In this document: positions 10,835-29,768 of the stretch, in pieces
How the letters are laid out: the number at the start of each line of letters is the position of its first letter
Position numbering within the stretch: position 1 is the stretch's first letter
Origin: Amphimedon queenslandica
Taxonomy: Eukaryota > Porifera > Demospongiae > Haplosclerida > Niphatidae
Assembly (NCBI RefSeq): GCF_000090795.2
Contig: NW_003546436.1
Location: 31,122 to 61,000 of the forward strand
DNA length: 29,879 nucleotides
Direction: 5' to 3'
Made by a program: the position numbers and the translations under genes
The notes under the pieces: model-generated
The model's database searches: none
What the model was told of the DNA's origin: nothing
What the model saw: the letters and a program-made list of their open reading frames with translations, nothing else

Positions 10835-13800
10835 ATGGCTCACTGTACGAGTAGCCAGGAGTCTTTACAAATCAGCGGAGGGACGGCTCCTCTTCCTTCA
10901 ACTACGGGAGAGCTCAGTCAAGCAGAGATACAATCAGTTCTCGACTCGATATTCTTCTCGACTTCCTCCTCTCTCCCTCTCTCTTCTTCTCTTCCTTCGA
11001 CCGTATCTCAGTCTTCTTCTTCCTCTGTCACTACTACTGAAGCTGATCTCGTCCAGCAGCAACAGCAACAGTGTCTGGTTGATGAAGAATCAGCAGGGAC
11101 AAGACCTTCTACTCAAGCTAAGTATGTCACCTCCACTTCTTCAGGAAGAAGGTTAGATCCACTTCTAATAATGTTCTGTCTACATGTATATACATGTTTC
11201 CTTTCTTTCTGTGTCCTTAGTGAGTTTTTGTGAATAGCTTGTAATATTTTGTTTACACAGATTTTATTTTTGCTAGCTTGATAAAAGAGTAATTATAAGC
11301 TTTTGATTTTTGCGCTAATTTTGGACCTCAAAAATTCCTAAAGTTACACTTTATAATGTGATTAATATCACCTTTCCCTCTCTCTCTCTCTCCCTCCCTC
11401 CCTCCCTCCCTCCCTCCCTCCCTCCCTCCCTCCCTCTCTCTCTCTCTCTCCCTCCCTCCCTCCCTCTCTCTCTCTCTCTCTCCCTCTCTTTCCCCCCCCC
11501 TCTCTCTCTCCCTCCTCCCTCTCCCTCTCCCTCTCCCTCTCATAGGGTTGGTACTCAAGTCTCCTTGTCCCACCTGTTACATTCTCATTTATACATCACC
11601 CAGTCCTCCCTCTCTCTCGGCCCCACTGGTACTCAATCATTCGCTGGTTTTACTGGTATTGTCACATCAGTGGATGAGTCAAGAGGCGTGGTCTCGCTAT
11701 CCTTGACTCCGCCCACAGCCAGTATCCATACCTTGCTCCTCTATCGTCCGAGCGTCCAGTTATTAGAACCTATTAGGCCTAAGGAAGGAGATATGGTAAG
11801 AGTTATCAGAGGACCTAGTGCTGGTCTTGAAGGAAAACTTGATGTCTGCAAAGAGACATTTCAGTTCATGATACGGAGTTTATGTGGGACTTATGGACAA
11901 CTAATCGGGATTAATGATCTTGTCAAACTAGTCAGACAGGCTTCGACGATGCCTACAGCCACGCCCACGTCTCCTCACCCTGCCCTTTCCCCTTCTCCCC
12001 CTCCCTCCCGCCCACTCTCTCTTGGAACTAACGAATTCTATGTCACGCCCTCTAACCAGTTATATGAAACCACGCCTCTTTCTTACGAAGCGATGAGTCC
12101 TTCCCTCTCACCTTCCAGCCCCTGGACTCCGTATTCTCCTCAAGAACCAACCGAAAGCATCTCTGTCCTTCCCTCCCCTCTCTCTCCCCCATCCACCATG
12201 TTCCCTTCTCATACTCACCTTCCTTCTCCATCATTGCAAAGCCACGCCCCCTCACTAAGAAACCACGCCCACCAAATGCTACCATACTCTCAATACGGCC
12301 AGTGTAGTCTATATCCTCCAGGCCATGCCTCCTCCGCAGTTATGGCTCAGTGTCGGGTCCCTATGGGCGGAGTCAATCAGTCGCTCCGTCTCCCCTCTCC
12401 CTACATGAGATTCAGTAGATTACAAGCTCCGCCTACTTATAACCAGTCAATTGCTGGTCGTGTTAATGGATCAATCGCCTCCCAGAATGGTTATAGAGAC
12501 AGGAGTATTTCTGCTCCAGGCTCCGCCTACCAGAGCAGAAGTGGTCCGGGCCAGACCTCAAGGGATTCTTGCTGTATCTTAAAAAAGATATTCAATTATT
12601 CTTCAAGCCCCGCCCCCTCTAACGAGTCCAACATCATTGAACAGTTAAAGAACTTGGCTTGTCCCTCCAATGGTACATCTAAATTCAAATCTCCTGTTTC
12701 TTGTCCGGGCCGAGTGATACAGCCTGACCTGCTGATAGATAAAGTGATTAATAACCTGATGTGTATAGAACCACCTGATGACTGGTACAGCAGGGGAACC
12801 AATGACCAAGAAAGAATGAGTGGGTCACTAATTGTAGTTTTAGTGTTGTACATGTACATGTACATGTACATAGTTCATGTTTCACGATGATGAAATAATA
12901 ATTACTGTGTTTGTTTTTATGCTTTTTTTTGCTTTTGCATTACATACATTGCATACTCTGTTTCCTAATTCATTCTATCATAAATGAGTCAATACTTGTA
13001 TATACAATCATGGAGGTTACAGTCCTTGTACTTGTTTGAATGTTTAGTTGTGCAGCTGCTACTAGTTGTAATGTTTTTTTGAATGTCTACATGTAGCTGT
13101 AATTATTAGTGTTTTTATTTAATTTTTAATTGATAATTAATTGATATTATAATTACTTTATTATTGTTTTAAAGATCCCTCCTCACTAGCTAATGATGTA
13201 CCATTAATTCTTATCATTTCCAGGTGTATCTGATGAGATATGTACTGAGAGTGTAGTGGTATCATCAAACTGTCCAGTAAGATATTAGCAATAATGAATG
13301 ACTGACATTATAATCTCTATCTCTCTCTCTCCCTCTCTTTCCCTCCCTCTCCTCTCTCTCTCCCCCCTCTCTCTCCCTTTCATAGCTTACTAAACAGAAG
13401 ATGGCCTACCCCAGTAGAGGTCTCCATTGCTACCATTTACAATGTTTTGATGCCAAGGCTTTTCTACAAATGGCTTTGAGAAAGTAAGAGATTAAGATGA
13501 CAATAATAATACTGAATATACATGTATATATGTGTCTGCTACCTAATGTACATGTACATGTATTTGTGTTTGTATATTGTTAGGTATAGGAAGAGCGTGA
13601 CATCCAAAGGTCAAGGGTCTGGGTCTAATGGTTTCTGTGGAGGAGTCTGTCTGAAGTGTCCAGTGTGTAATAAAGGGATTGGGCTGAAGGAACTAATTAT
13701 TGACAAGTAAGGAAGAACTGGTAGGAATCCTTCCACCTGTAACTGACTCTGTCGTATGCCTTATTGGGTTTGAGGTATCAGAACAATCCTTTTAAAATAA

Positions 13801-14977
13801 CATTGGAGATAACTACCAGGCGAAGACTACAGCTACACCTGTTGAGATGCAGCTGCTAGTTTTTAATTAAGTCTTTCAGTTCAGTGCCAACTCATAGTGT
13901 CTGTAATAGTGTCTGTACTCACCTTTATTTGACCGGTGATACTATGAGAAGGGACTAATTAAACCATAATGGGTTCACGTAGCTTTTATTTTAGTATTCT
14001 TTTATTCTTTGTATAACTCCCTTTGTTCCTCTCTCTCTCTCTCTCTTTGTCTCCCTCTCTCTCTCTCTCTCCCTCTCTCTCCACTCCCTCCCTCTCTCTC
14101 TCTCTCCCCTCCCTCCCTCTCTTCTCTCCCCTTNNNNNNNNNNNNNNNNNNNNNNNNNNNNNNNNNNNNNNNNNNNNNNNNNNNNNNNNNNNNNNNNNNN
14201 NNNNNNNNNNNNNNNNNNNNNNNNNNNNNNNNNNNNNNNNNNNNNNNNNNNNNNNNNNNNNNNNNNNNNNNNNNNNNNNNNNNNNNNNCTTCTATATTCC
14301 TTCCTTTTAGATATCTAAAGAAGGTTCTAGAGGTCACTGATGCTCTAGAGCTCCAGTGTCATGGTAACGGTAATTGGAAGCCAGTGGAAAGTAAGTCACG
14401 CGGTCCCTCTATACTTACATGTACTAATGTACATGTACATGTATTAACATGTATTGTAGGAGTCCGTATAAAATGCATTACATGTACTAGTATGGGCATT
14501 CCATTAATACTTATGGCCTGAGGTGGTCAGGCAGTGGTGGGCCACGGTTGTCATGTGATTGTTGTGATTCTTTGATGTGGTTAATTAATTTAATTATTTT
14601 AATAAGAGTGAGGGGGCGTTGTAGTGGGCGGGATTTGGAAAGGCGTGACTGGTTTATACTTAATTTGGTAAAATTGATTTTCAAGATAACTGTATGTGCA
14701 TTTTTATGGTTTCTTGTAATACAAACACTTCAAAGTTGTCACCCACTGACATGAATATACTAACAGTGTCTTCTGCTGATTATTTTTGACATGATTATGG
14801 CTTGATTTTATAACATGATTTTAGCATGATTTAATGCATGATCTTAATATGATTTTAACACAATTTTAACATGATTTTAAATTAGTTTTATAACACGATT
14901 TTAACATGATTTCTCATGTAGAGATTGATCAGACTCCGCTGTCAGTGATTGACTTAACACTTGATGATGATGATTGA
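10835..14977 (+). CDS. SP-RING SUMO-ligase-like protein with Spt5-like KOW module, 7 exons
   Basis: Exons: 10835-11151, 11546-12819, 13224-13276, 13386-13483, 13584-13706, 14311-14390, 14922-14977; 666 aa, phases consistent. N-terminus Ser/Gln-rich. Residues about 106-237 resemble tandem KOW domains of elongation factor Spt5: GDMVRVIRGPSAGLEGKL (187-204), then a FQFMI strand and a G-x2-ND-LVKLV ending, as in a middle KOW of Spt5. A long Pro/Ser-rich stretch with SP/TP repeats (about 240-430) is reminiscent of an Spt5 C-terminal region. Then an SP-RING: C563-x-H565-x2-C568 and C606-x2-C609, PVCNKGIGLKELIID, with about 20 extra residues before the second Cys pair. The C-terminus is a SIM, SVIDLTLDDDD. 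No SAP or PINIT is seen. The donor ending exon 2 (GTGGGT) is weak, so two separate genes cannot be excluded. Probable SUMO E3; KOW role inferred. Confidence 0.75.
11378..11540. repeat. CT/CCCT low-complexity tract
   Basis: Polypyrimidine microsatellite leading to the acceptor at 11545 of the second exon of the KOW/SP-RING gene. Confidence 0.95.
14030..14133. repeat. CT-rich tract running into an assembly gap
   Basis: A pyrimidine microsatellite that stops at the N run. The gap was probably caused by this repeat. Confidence 0.9.
14134..14288. other. Assembly gap (155 N)
   Basis: Unknown bases inside the intron between exons 5 and 6 of the KOW/SP-RING gene. The reading phase is consistent across it (AA|A), so no coding exon has to be missing, though one cannot be excluded. 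Confidence 0.99.
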
Positions 14978-15143
14978 TTGATTGATTGTTTATTTATTAA
15001 TTTATTATTGTTTTCTCGCTCTTTCTCTACCAACTATTATTATTATTATTATTATATATACTGTATATTATTATTATTATTATATTATTTATTTGATTTT
15101 TTTTTTCATTTTTTTACAATAATTATAAAAAACATTAAAACAA

Positions 15144-15149
15144 AATAAA
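15144..15149 (+). terminator. Polyadenylation signal of the KOW/SP-RING gene
   Basis: AATAAA 167 bases after the stop and only 31 bases before the start codon of the next gene on the same strand, showing how tightly the genes are packed. Confidence 0.55.
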
Positions 15150-15179
15150 AGTGAATGATAGCCACGCCCACATTTTAAG

Positions 15180-19568
<4,389 letters not shown>

Positions 19569-19627
19569 TAATCAATTAATAATTAATTAATAACTAAGAG
19601 AATGTTACTAATAATAGCCAAACGTTA

Positions 19628-19633
19628 TTTATT
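19628..19633 (-). terminator. Polyadenylation signal of the HTH gene
   Basis: AATAAA on the minus strand 34 bases after the stop codon at 19667. The convergent aminotransferase stop is at 19568, so the two 3' ends are within about 100 bp and the transcripts probably overlap. Confidence 0.5.
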
Positions 19634-19666
19634 ACCTGGTTAATTATAAAAGTGGGAGTGGTCAGT

Positions 19667-21756
19667 CTAATTCTGATCAAAAGAATTATCAGTCTTCATG
19701 ATAAGGACATCGTTAATATTAGGGGGCGTGGCTATCAGCTCGTTAATTATATTATCATCATTGTCATCAATGACCACACTCTCAGTTGTCACCTCTTCCT
19801 CTCCACCCACACGAGTAACAACCCCCTGTTGAGCAGTGGGTGTGGCCAATAAATTACCGGAACCATCTTCAACAAAAACATGTCGTGGAGGAGGTGTGGT
19901 TAACACATCTCCATCTTCTTTATCATAAGACGTTATACCACCAGGTGGGTATGTCAATAAGTCTGCCCCCGTGGCCCCACCCACAATCTCATACTCAATA
20001 TTACCGGACCCAGTGGTACTGCTTGTATCTAGTATATTAGCCCCACCCCTAACCACGCCCCCATGACCTTCATTAATGGTAGTAGTGTTAGGATCATCAT
20101 AGACAATGATATTATCATCAGTTACTATCTCCTCAGAAATGACGTCCTCGCTGCTTAACTGGACCACGCCTTCTTCTAGGAGGTAGGTGGGGTCTGTTGC
20201 CGGGGGTAAAGGGGCGGGGGCTATTATGTTGCCCGGGGGAACGGCAGGAGAGGGTGACATTAGTGAGGGCTGGGATGTCATCTGCTCAGAAAGTGCGGCT
20301 AACTGATGAACCACTGCTTCTTTACCAGTAGCCTGTGAAATAAACACGTAAAATAATAAATAAAATAATAATAAATAATTATGTTACAAATAACAGGAGG
20401 CTCTGATCTTACCTGGTTAAGTCCAAAAGCAGAAGCTAATTTCTGTAATGCTTCAGCAATTTCCAGCCCCCCGGGGTCTTCGCTAGCTAAAGACGCTAAA
20501 GCAGTAGCTGCTTCTTCTTTAGTGGGCGTGAGAGGAGAGGAATCATGAACTGTAATATCATCATAGACTGGACTCTCCTCCACAATCTCCCCCTCATTCT
20601 CTCCTCTTAGTCCAAAGGTTTGGTTCTCTAGTGACACGTTGTATTTCTTCATCCAGTCAATCAGCCAGGATTTGGTAGGTCGGAATGAAGTGGGTGTGGT
20701 CAATATCTCGTTTGCTTTCTCTCGTAACATTCGCTCAGTTACAGTATCAGAAGAGTCCCATCGCTCCACTAGCCATGTTAGTAACATTCTGTCAAACTCC
20801 GCTTCACTCTCTCCAGCCCCGCCCACTTCCTCTACCGGACTGAGGGGTTGTTCCTCTATTGTCTTCCTCTTCTTCCGTGGGTGGACAGTGTGGTTACTAT
20901 AAGCACACTGCTGTCCCTCCGGTAGTAGGCGGAGCTTCAAGTGGGTGGAGTCACCTCTAAGAGCCGGTGAGTCTATGGTTTTATCTTTCAAGTTGACGTT
21001 GTGTCGTTTCTGCCATTTCATGTACCAACCTAGCGATGCCTTGAAGTCAGGATTAGCACTGATCTCCTTAGCCTTTTGTCTCACTCCTGATGATGACACC
21101 TGCTGTCCTTCCTTCCATGATTCTTGCAGCCACTCCACTAGTTTCAAATCAAGAGAGCTGTCACCAACCTTTCTCCCTTGACCTGGTCGACGGTACACTG
21201 CATTAGACGCTGTCTCAGCTACAGTACTGATCACATCTAGCTCCTCCTTCCATCTTTGAAGACACCTTCTTGAGACGTTGAGTTCCAGAGAGGCCTGACT
21301 AACTGACAGTAGTTCGTTGGAGCGTTGTACTGCGTGGAGTTTAAAAGCAGCTGTATAGGCTCTCTTCCTGTTCCTGAGGGCGTCCAGTTCCGGCTGCTCC
21401 TCAAAGTTAATCTTCTTCTTCCAGTTCTTGTACCAGTTGAGAGAGGCTTTGAAGTACTGGTCGTGTTTCTGACCTATCTCGTACGCTTTCTGTCGTATTT
21501 GATTTGAATTGAGTATCTTGTTTTTATCAAATTGTGAGAGGACCCACTTGTGTACCTCGTGGTCTATGGTGTCACGAATATCAGATGAGAATTTAACATT
21601 TAATGAACTCCCTTCTTCTCCTCCATCAGTCATTAGACCAGCAGTGGTTGGTTTATCATGATCTGCTAGTAGTGTAGCATTATTCAAACAAGAGGGGCTG
21701 GTGCTGGTGTCTTCATCTTCTAAAGGAAGGCAAGAACTACTGCTGGAGACTGCCAT
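19667..21756 (-). CDS. DNA-binding protein with three CENP-B/Tc5-type HTH units and a Brinker-like HTH, complete, 2 coding exons
   Basis: Exons 20413-21756 and 19667-20332; 669 aa. Three related helix-turn-helix units fit the CENP-B/Tc5 transposase N-terminal type: about 64-118 (IRQKAYEI ... FKASLNWYKNWKKK), 203-255 (VRQKAKEI ... FKASLGWYMKWQKR) and 319-375 (LREKANEI ... TKSWLIDWMKK). Between the first two, residues 130-172 (KRAYTAAFKLHAV ... CLQRWKEEL) resemble the Brinker DNA-binding domain. A possible nuclear signal HPRKKRK is near 292. The second exon is acidic/Thr-rich and looks disordered, like an activation region. There is no DDE nuclease domain, so this is a host gene of transposon descent rather than a transposase. 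A 5' UTR intron is likely: donor GTAAGTCC at 21913-21920, acceptor three bases before the ATG. Likely transcription regulator; targets unknown. Confidence 0.88.
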
Positions 21757-22199
21757 TGACTAGAGAAAGAGAAGAAGACATGTTTACCAATGTCAGCAGT
21801 AGCTAGAAAGTGGCAAGTGCTCATTTATTAGAATAAAAATATAATGGTGGGCATTTAATAGAGAAGAGAGGAGAGAGTAACACACGTGCCCTAGTTTGAT
21901 TCTGTCTGTATTGGACTTACCTTTTATTTTGAAGCTTTCTAAACATTAAGATTAAAGAAATGACTAGTCTCGGGGTGAGACTATGAAATGACTTCAAATG
22001 AGGGGCGAGAGAAAACACTCAGTAATGATCTCTACAATCTTTAAGGGGTCGTGCCCATTTTAAAAATTCCTAAAGATCAAAGTTCCCCGTGTCGCCCCAA
22101 GGGGTTATTATGATGCTGATGCTATAAAAGGCCGAAAGGAACTGTAGGAACAAAAAAGCCTAGTCGTTTGCCACTGCTCGGTTCAGTGCATAACGATCA
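21757..22199. promoter_or_regulatory. Divergent promoter region of the HTH gene and the GTPase gene
   Basis: The left part holds a likely 5' UTR intron of the HTH gene (21760-21920). The right part is the GTPase promoter with a TATA box listed separately. The middle (about 21940-22110) is comparatively G/C-rich but shows no site I recognise with confidence. Confidence 0.5.
22123..22130 (+). promoter_or_regulatory. TATA box of the GTPase gene
   Basis: TATAAAAG 70 bases upstream of the ATG at 22200. It is the only clear TATA box next to a start codon in the window, and may mark an inducible gene, unlike its TATA-less neighbours. Confidence 0.6.
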
Positions 22200-24890
22200 A
22201 TGTCTGAAACCAGAGATAAAGTCGCAGCACCTACACAGCCGGAGGCTGCAGTGACAACAACGGACGGGTAAATTTTCTAAGTCATAGGTGTCAGTATCTA
22301 GTACTGAGCTATCTCATCAGTTACAATGATTTTATTTATATTATAGGATGAATTTAATCCAGAAAATTGCATATTATGCACCAAAACCAAAGGAAATAGT
22401 TCCCAATCTTTTGATATCTTTTCAGCAAGCATCAGAAGAGATGGCACAAATTCCAACAGGAGTGGATAAAATTATGAGAATTGCTGAAGAGGCCATAGTG
22501 AAGTCAGACAAAGAGATTAGCCTGAGGATACTAGTCACTGGGAAGACAGGTCAAGGAAAGTCCACTCTTATCAATGGTCTACTGGGGGGCTAGAGTAGCA
22601 AAAGAAGGAGCTGGTGCTGCCAGATGTACTACTGAAGTTGAAGTGTTCGAGAAAAATATCAAAGGCATACCAGTTGTGGTTTTTGATTCTCCTGGTCTGC
22701 AAGATAACACATCAAATGAAGAGGAATATATTAGAAAAATGAAGGAAACTTGCCAAAAGCTTAGTTTGGTCCTCTATTGCACCAAAATGATTAACACACG
22801 ATTGGGAGATGATGACAAGAAAGCAATGAAGAAACTAACTCAAGCATTTGGTCAGAGCTTCTGGAATCATGCTGTCTTTGTCCTCACGTTTGCTAACATG
22901 GAGCGTGTTGACAGAAAGGATGACAGAGATGAGCCATCAGCTGATCCACCCATACATTTTAAGGTTGCGTGGGAGTCATTGATGAAGAGGAGATTTGAAG
23001 GCAGGGTACAAATATGGAAGGAAGAGTTGCACAAATTCCTCATTGATGAAGTTAAAGTGGATCCATCAATTGCTAATGGTGTTCCCGTCATACCAACTGG
23101 AGATCATGTGGCAACATTTAACAACCCAAACCCACTCCATCTTCCAGATCGGGACAACTGGTTTCAAAAGTTATGGGAGACTTGCAGCTTTCGAGTAAGG
23201 GAGTATGGTCTTTTTCTCAAAATTAACTGCTGCCGTATGACTGCTGTGGATGAAGGAGATGACGATGGTGATGCGGACCAACAAGAAATAAGTGCTTGCC
23301 AAGGTGATGACCTACCGGGAAAGGAAACAGAAAATCCAACAAGAGAAGCAGGAAAAGCTGTTAGTGTAACGCCACCAGCAAGTTATGACATAAAGCAAGA
23401 GGTATATTAACTATAACAGCATCAAAATAATAATTATATATATAGGTGCCAGCAGTACCAGTCCTACCACCTACTGGATCAAAACATGAGGTTAGTAATA
23501 ATTAATTGATCAGTGAGTTTATTGTTTGATGTTAAACTAGTCACAATCTTCTTGGAAAAGTATTCTAATGATGTATAAATGTCTCATATATAATATGTCA
23601 TAATTTTTCATAATACATATAGGAGCTGGTAGCCATGACACCTATAGAAATGGAGAAGAAACAAGATTCAAAATGTGAGCCTCAGGTTAGTTAAATAGTA
23701 TAACACAATTGAATTTGGAATTCAGTTACAGGAAATACCGGGATCCCCAAGTGTCAAAGAGCGTAGAAAAGTAAATTAAAAAGTGCAGCAATTAAATAGA
23801 TTTATTATACTTTTGCAGATATTTGAAATTCCACAGGAGAAGCAACCATCTCCCAGAGCAACAGTAGGTCTGAGCAAATTTTTTACAAATCAATTACTGT
23901 TAATTACAGAAACCAAGATCTACCAGTTTAGTAAGTTATTGGACTCTGTAAAGGGAGAATATTCTTATTTAAAAGTATAATTATATGACCATTTTATTTT
24001 AGAGTACTGATAAGCTGTTTTCAATGGAATTGGTATAACAATTATAATGCGTAATGCAATTAATAACTATTGTATAAATTTTAGGAAAGGTCATTATCTG
24101 TTGGTGCGTCGCCAGTACACAAACCAAAAGTGATCCCTAAGGTATATATAGTTTATAACAATAATATTGTATTTCCTTGTAGTCTCCAAGTAGCCGTCCT
24201 CAACCTCCACCAAAGCCACATCATCTCAAATCACTTCAGGTACATATAATTTATTTTGTAACAGTTCAATTCACATTGTTACAGAGTAACACTCATTCTA
24301 AGGAAAGATTACGAGTGGAAAACAAACGATGGTCAGATTCGCCTGCAATAATGTCAACATATGAACTACAAAGTGGGCCAAATGAACACTACTGCCAAGA
24401 GGATACTCCAACTAGCCTCCCGTGCCAAGAATCAACAAAAGAAAACATCCAATGTAAAGATTTTTCAAAAAAATATCAAGAAGAAATTATTTCAAGTGAA
24501 AGTGTAACACCAAATAAAGAAGATGAAACCGACACACAAATAGATGTTTTCTTATGTGAAGCCCCAAATGAAAATACACCATGTGAAGAAGATACACCAG
24601 ATGAAAATATCATTCCAAGCAAAAATGAGACAGGAAAAGAAAAATTAGGCATTGAAGATACCAATAATGCTGAAAATAAAATATTAGTGGTAGTTGAAGC
24701 TGCTGATGGGTTATTGAACCAACCGATTCACATCAGTTCTGATTTTGTTGCTGAAATGAGCGTTAAAGCAGTTGAGAAAAAGTTTGGTCGTAAAGTTGCT
24801 GAAGCTTTTAGAGATGCTCTAAAACATGTGAAGAAACCTGGTCATTGGTTCATCAAACTGATTAAGAAAAAAAAAATAACAAATCAATAA
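22200..24890 (+). CDS. AIG1/Toc34-like P-loop GTPase with mini-exon linker; single-base frameshift
   Basis: Exons: 22200-22267, 22347-23401 (frameshift inside), 23446-23490, 23623-23685, 23732-23770, 23819-23863, 23910-23930, 24085-24141, 24183-24239, 24285-24890. With one base less in the G run at 22584-22589 the model reads 684 aa. G domain: P-loop GKTGQGKS at about 88-95, switch threonines in ARCTTEVEVF, G3 DSPGL, G4-like VLTFANM, then a conserved VPVIPTGDH. It resembles the AIG1/GIMAP and Toc34 septin-like GTPases, which often act at membranes or in immunity. The middle consists of seven phase-0 exons of 21-63 nt encoding a Pro/Ser/Lys linker with a possible SH3 ligand (RPQPPPKP). The last exon has Cys/Glu-rich repeats (PCEEDTP-like) and a basic amphipathic C-terminus ending LIKKKKITNQ. 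Poly(A) signal AATAAA overlaps the stop. As written, the frame ends at TAG 22591-22593. Confidence 0.8.
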
Positions 24891-25145
24891 AATCAAACTG
24901 AAATTATCATATGCTCTTTCAATTATTTTGGTTAAGCATTTAGAAATAGTTTTGTAGTTAGTTTTGTGATTGCTTTAAAATGAGTTGCTACTATAATACA
25001 AAATCACTGAATGTAACTAGAAAATAACTGTGCAATCTCACCATGCACACAAATAGATATAATATATACAACCTGGTCAACAAGAAATATCTAAAATGAA
25101 TCTATACATTATAATAAATAAAATTATATTATTGGTAATTAAACC
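24891..25145. other. Convergent intergenic spacer
   Basis: 255 bp of A/T-rich sequence between the GTPase stop and the KATNAL2-like stop, holding both 3' UTRs. The GTPase AATAAA (24886-24891) overlaps its stop codon. Nothing else seen. Confidence 0.6.
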
Positions 25146-29391
<4,246 letters not shown>

Positions 29392-29768
29392 AATGTTCCT
29401 TTTCTCACTACAAAACGAATATTCTCTCTCCTCCTGTCCTGCTTTCAAATAGCCGCCATTTTAAATTTTGTATTTGGCGGGAATGTACTGCGCATGCACA
29501 CAGTATCACCTAATTATAAATTCATTGTCAATTAAAACGTCATCAATTAATTATTATAATAAAAATTAATTATTACAAAACAACAAAAAAGACACAAGAT
29601 TGCATTGAATGATAGGGAAAGAGAGAGAGAGCGAGTCCAAAAAAGAGAGAAATACATAGATATTAATTAATAAAAATAATTAATAAGACTATGAATTGAA
29701 AACCAATGAGACAACAATGAATCATAATGTACGCAGATGAAAACCCCGTCCACAAGAACCAATAGTCA
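29392..29768 (-). promoter_or_regulatory. KATNAL2-like promoter with YY1, E2F and NRF1-like sites; Ras-gene 3' UTR
   Basis: Upstream of the KATNAL2-like ATG: GCCGCCATTTT at 29452-29462 (reverse of the YY1 core AAAATGGCGGC), TTTGGCGGGAA at 29473-29483 (E2F consensus) and TGCGCATGCA at 29489-29498 (NRF1-like palindrome), all within 50 bp. The rest up to 29768 is A/T-rich 3' UTR of the Ras-family gene with a short GA tract at about 29619-29652. Site identities rest on consensus matching. Confidence 0.5.

Noticed and set aside
11358-11545. N-terminal extension of the second KOW/SP-RING exon (Ser/Leu/Pro repeats)
   Set aside because: It is the CT-rich polypyrimidine tract before the acceptor at 11545; the phase joins correctly to exon 1 instead.
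20639-21507. Plus-strand open frames opposite the HTH gene
   Set aside because: Antisense shadows; the minus strand has three recognisable HTH units and a long continuous frame.
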